Source of the DNA: Candidatus Heimdallarchaeota archaeon
GTDB taxonomy: Archaea > Asgardarchaeota > Heimdallarchaeia > JABLTI01
Reading direction: 5' to 3'
DNA: 64,000 bases
Assembly: GCA_019058275.1 (NCBI GenBank)
Contig: JAHLVW010000074.1
Coordinates: forward strand, 34,780-98,779
Part shown: positions 61,678 through 64,000 of the stretch, in pieces
How the letters are laid out: each line of letters opens with the position of its first letter
Position numbering within the stretch: position 1 is the stretch's first letter
Position numbers and translations under genes: made by a program
Notes under the pieces: generated by a model
Databases searched by the model: none
The model's input: the letters and a program-made list of their open reading frames with translations, nothing else
Told to the model about the DNA's origin: nothing

Positions 61678-62250
61678 ATGAGTTGTGAAATGTGTGGTAA
61701 ATTCGCTGGACCTGATTTATCAGAAAGCGATGTTGATGGCGTGAGAATGTTACTTTGTCCCAAATGCTCAAGATTTGGTACAAAGGTTTATAGTAAACCA
61801 ATTCATGTTTATGAAGATGACATAGAAGAGTCAGAGGTTTCGTTTGTTCGAAGTAAACCTGGAGGCCAAGGACCAAGTGTTTCACACGTAAAGGTTCGAA
61901 CAGGAACACAACAAAGACCCCAACCAGTTGCTAAGCGAAGAAGACGTGATGCTTTACATAGTAATGACGTGTTAGTTGATGATTATGGTACAGTAATTAA
62001 AGAAGCTCGTAAAGCTAAAGGTTGGTCATTAGAGGATTTTGCTCAAATGATTAATGAAAAAGCATCTCTAATGCAAAAAATAGAGAAAAGTGAATTTAAT
62101 CCTCCAGAGAGATTAATCACTAAAATTGAAAGAAAATTAGATATTTCACTAAAAGAAGAAGCTGTAGCACCGATTTTCACAGGAACAGCATCGAAAAAAG
62201 AAACGACATTAGGCGACGTTGTTAAATTAAAGAAGAAAAAAAGGTCATAG
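61678..62250 (+). CDS. mbf1: Multiprotein bridging factor 1 (MBF1)
   Basis: 190 residues. An N-terminal zinc ribbon (CEMC residues 3-6 and CPKC about 28-31) is typical of archaeal MBF1, followed by a basic linker (KRRRRDALHS, about 90) and a Cro/C1-type HTH (about 105-165: IKEARKAKGWSLEDFAQMIN and LMQKIEKSEFNPPERLITKIERKL as pattern). MBF1 is a conserved archaeal/eukaryotic factor that binds ribosomes or transcription factors. The ATG follows AAGGGGA. A hairpin-like sequence overlaps the stop codon. Confidence 0.92.
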   Translation: MSCEMCGKFAGPDLSESDVDGVRMLLCPKCSRFGTKVYSKPIHVYEDDIEESEVSFVRSKPGGQGPSVSHVKVRTGTQQRPQPVAKRRRRDALHSNDVLVDDYGTVIKEARKAKGWSLEDFAQMINEKASLMQKIEKSEFNPPERLITKIERKLDISLKEEAVAPIFTGTASKKETTLGDVVKLKKKKRS

Positions 62251-62262
62251 AACCTTTCTTTT
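62239..62262 (+). terminator. Weak hairpin terminator after mbf1
   Basis: AAAAGGT (62239-62245) can pair with ACCTTTC (62252-62258, one wobble-free mismatch at the outer end), followed by TTTTTCTG. It overlaps the mbf1 stop codon. The stem is short, so confidence is low. Confidence 0.35.
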
Positions 62263-62385
62263 TCTGTTTAAAATTGAAAGCAAAAAAACTCTTATAATTC
62301 TATTAGAACTATTTTTGTGTTTAATGACTAGATTTAATTAATACTTTGACCTATTGTTATGTAGAAGTAAAAAAGGTAAAGAATT

Positions 62386-62709
62386 ATGGCAGCAGAAGCT
62401 CAATGGTTATTTATAACCGATAAATATTCATTGGTAGAACTTATAGACAGTGCCATAGTTGTTGCAAGATTTAATCAGAACGAATTGATGCGAGAGCTAA
62501 TTGAAGCAAGATGCAAACTACTCAAGACAAAGTCTTATGATGATTTAGCAGTTATATTGGATTTATTATATACAATAAACAAAAAAGTTACAGACAAACA
62601 TCTTGCTGATTTTCTAGCAAAATTAATTGATCAAACTACTAACTATAAGGATGGAAAAATTGAGTTTGATGAAAAAATTAGAGCAATAGAATCAAAAGCA
62701 ATTGATTAG
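62386..62709 (+). CDS. Small helical protein, unknown
   Basis: 107 residues, soluble and almost all helical. Segments with TPR- or armadillo-like character are visible (LVELIDSAIVVARFNQNELMRELIEARCKLL as one helical hairpin; DDLAVILDLLYTINKKV as another), but too few for a firm call. It ends 6 bases before the stop of a convergent histone-fold-like gene. AAAGGTAAAG precedes the ATG at a suitable distance. No family recognised. Confidence 0.6.
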   Translation: MAAEAQWLFITDKYSLVELIDSAIVVARFNQNELMRELIEARCKLLKTKSYDDLAVILDLLYTINKKVTDKHLADFLAKLIDQTTNYKDGKIEFDEKIRAIESKAID

Positions 62710-62715
62710 ATATAA

Positions 62716-62961
62716 TTAACCTTCTATTTTATCTAAGATAAATTTCCAATCTTTTTCTTGTAATGTACGTTTACCTTGTAATTCTGTTACTTCTAAAGCC
62801 CATTTACAAACTAGCTCAATTTCAGCATATAACTTCTTTTCAAAATAATCGATTAATTGTTCCTTGATTTCATTAGAAATGTTTAATCCTTCAGTTAATT
62901 GCTTTATAGTATCGAAAGTAGGACCTTTAGCAACATGTTTGTTTTCTATCAAATAATTCAC
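62716..62961 (-). CDS. Histone-fold-like small protein
   Basis: 81 residues. A predicted helix-loop-long helix-loop-helix order fits a histone fold: short helix (FDTIKQLTEG), NISNEIKEQLIDYFEKKLYA into a long helix (EIELVCKWALEVTELQ), and then GKRTLQEKDWKFILDKIEG. The GKRTL-x-x-x-D sequence closely matches the R-T-x-x-x-D loop 2 pairing of histones and TAF/NF-Y-type proteins. It differs from the minimal histone at 19102 in having an acidic central helix, so it may not bind DNA by itself. Could be a partner subunit. Confidence 0.6.
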   Translation of the reverse strand: MNYLIENKHVAKGPTFDTIKQLTEGLNISNEIKEQLIDYFEKKLYAEIELVCKWALEVTELQGKRTLQEKDWKFILDKIEG

Positions 62962-63030
62962 CTTAAAGGAATATAAAATAATGATAGTATAAACATTTTC
63001 TTATAAATTTACAAAGATAAAAAGAAAAAT

Positions 63031-63053
63031 AAAGTTCCTGTGAAAGGAACTTT
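63031..63053 (-). terminator. Hairpin terminator after the UMF1-like gene
   Basis: AAAGTTCCT (63031-63039) and AGGAACTTT (63045-63053) are a perfect 9-bp inverted repeat with a 5-base loop. On the minus strand it follows the stop codon of the transporter gene by about 10 bases and runs into a T-rich tract. Confidence 0.65.
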
Positions 63054-63062
63054 TTATACTTA

Positions 63063-63890
63063 TTATTGGGGAGTTTCTTCTACTTCTACCTCTTGTAATG
63101 CTTCTCCTTCTTTGATTAAGGCACCTTTTGGTTTTACAAAACTAATTATGATTAATCCAATGCCCATAATTATACCAGCAACAAGCATAGCATAAGCATA
63201 TGCCTTGTGAGGATAAAATCCATCAGATCTGAAAATTCGTTCAGCAATCCAAGTGAAAAGAAAGAATGTCGCGGTCCATAGTAAAGGTCCGAGTGAAGCA
63301 GAAACCTTACCACTAAGCTTGGAGAATCCAAAGTATTCGCCAAATTTCTCTTTCGGAGCAAGTTCTGTGACCATTGCACGCTGAGCAACCCATGTACCAC
63401 CTAAAGCGGGTCCAGCTATAACGCCCATTACTAGTACCATTATAAAGCTGAAATTAAAACCAACTTCAATAGGAGCAGCATAGAATATCAAAAAGATTCC
63501 GATAATAATAGCAATAGCCCAAAGACCACCAACAACAAAGAAAGCGATCTTACCACCATATTTTGTCGCTAGCATACCTACAAAGTAAGTGAAAATAACT
63601 GCTGAAACTGTTGCGATAATAATAAAGATATAACTGAAACTCGACTCCATAAGCAGACCATCCCTTACTATAAGAAACATTTTTGCAACAATAATATTAG
63701 CAACATCGACAACTAAGAAGTAACCCAAAATAAATTTGAACATCTCTTTATGCTGTCTTATATCCCTAAATGTTTGACCTACTTGTCTAAAGGATTGCTT
63801 TATTATTTGACCAACAGTTGGCCTTATACCTTTCTTCTGTCTTTCATTGACAAAAATGAAAGGAATAGCGCAAGCAGCAAATAGGGCCAT
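63063..63890 (-). CDS. UMF1/Atg22-like MFS transporter, C-terminal part
   Basis: 275 residues from the first ATG, with about seven to eight membrane helices and an acidic cytoplasmic tail (VEVEETPQ). The central loop RQHKEMFKFILGYFLVVDVANII and the LGGTWVAQRAMVTELAPKEKFGEYFGF segment match the UMF1/Atg22 branch of the major facilitator superfamily (patterns), which exports amino acids or similar molecules. A complete protein needs about 12 helices, so the N-terminal half is missing. The same frame continues upstream to the window edge but is broken by TAG (63918-63920) and TAA (63954-63956), so this is probably the surviving 3' part of a longer, interrupted gene. Confidence 0.75.
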   Translation of the reverse strand: MALFAACAIPFIFVNERQKKGIRPTVGQIIKQSFRQVGQTFRDIRQHKEMFKFILGYFLVVDVANIIVAKMFLIVRDGLLMESSFSYIFIIIATVSAVIFTYFVGMLATKYGGKIAFFVVGGLWAIAIIIGIFLIFYAAPIEVGFNFSFIMVLVMGVIAGPALGGTWVAQRAMVTELAPKEKFGEYFGFSKLSGKVSASLGPLLWTATFFLFTWIAERIFRSDGFYPHKAYAYAMLVAGIIMGIGLIIISFVKPKGALIKEGEALQEVEVEETPQ

Positions 63891-64000
63891 AGCAATAACA
63901 AAGATCCAAGGATGCTCCTAATAACCATAATCTCCCTGCTCTAATGGAGTCTCTTAACTAACAGGCGTACCCGAGAATGACTGTACGGCAAGCATTACAC
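63891..64000 (-). pseudogene. Upstream part of the UMF1-like gene with two in-frame stops
   Basis: Reading on in the frame of the transporter gives MLAVQSFSGTPVS, stop (TAA 63956-63954), ETPLEQGDYGY, stop (TAG 63920-63918), EHPWIFVIAMALFAA, which then continues as the annotated protein. The composition fits a loop and the next membrane helix of the same transporter. Both stops would be Gln codons if T were C. The gene continues beyond the window. Confidence 0.6.

Noticed and set aside
63891..64000. Global reassignment of TAA/TAG to Gln
   Set aside because: Both codons end many intact, full-length genes in this window.

Overview
The window reads as a piece of an AT-rich archaeal chromosome, most likely from the Asgard archaea (lineage assignment is inference, no marker phylogeny was possible). 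Archaeal signatures are clear: TFB, Orc1/Cdc6, a minimal histone, a multi-OB-fold RPA, HerA-Mre11-Rad50, Nep1, MBF1, a PAC2 protein, CofE (coenzyme F420), HypF and HypD (NiFe hydrogenase maturation), and a tRNA-Glu(CTC) with encoded CCA. Asgard-like flavour comes from a small GTPase, a longin/DENN-like protein, coiled-coil/proline-rich proteins and large secreted Ig-like or transglutaminase-like proteins. Many genes start with TTG or GTG.

Layout. 1-1256: the start of a leftward gene and a gene-free AT-rich stretch with three ORB-like elements, a candidate replication origin. 1257-6569: Era-like GTPase plus DUF2073 protein, AK6-type kinase, membrane-anchored transglutaminase-like protein lacking its cysteine, cofE and tfb. 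6906-11069: peptide-type ABC permeases and uvrC. 11332-15794: a double winged-helix regulator, hypF and an unknown protein. 15795-18242: a ribbon-helix-helix protein, an ORC-like AAA ATPase and a set of 25-bp palindromes, looking like a partition or replication module. 18435-24131: coiled-coil protein, histone, tRNA-Glu, then a type IV pilus-like cluster (prepilin, candidate small RNA, divergent TFB, TadA-like ATPase, two TadC-like membrane proteins). 24144-33359: PAC2 protein, secreted surface protein, ArsR-like regulator, orc1/cdc6, a membrane-anchored HerA/VirB4-like ATPase and nep1. 33520-42863: Zn-ribbon/HTH protein, hypD, a lipid-kinase-like membrane protein, a small RHH protein, rpa, a longin/DENN-like protein and endonuclease IV. 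43296-45989: a bacterial-type FakA-FakB-PlsY cluster for acyl-phosphate/glycerol-phosphate acylation, with FakB split by a stop codon. 46105-48262: two almost identical 48-residue secreted peptides in inverted orientation bracketing a regulator. 48490-56112: GT-C-like protein, small 2-TM protein, herA, mre11, rad50. 56107-64000: coiled-coil/proline-rich protein, mtaD-like deaminase, NSUN-type methyltransferase, an ABC ATPase with Glu-to-Gln in Walker B, mbf1, a histone-fold-like protein and a UMF1-like transporter interrupted by stops at the right edge.

The most unusual items are: the RHH + AAA + palindrome module (15974-18267); the ORB cluster (413-758); the Fak/PlsY lipid cluster; the mirrored peptide genes around a regulator; three in-frame stops that all sit where a glutamine codon would fit; two genes (TFB paralog, mre11) whose natural start appears one nucleotide out of frame at an A5 run; and a marked excess of the palindrome CTCGAG across the whole window.
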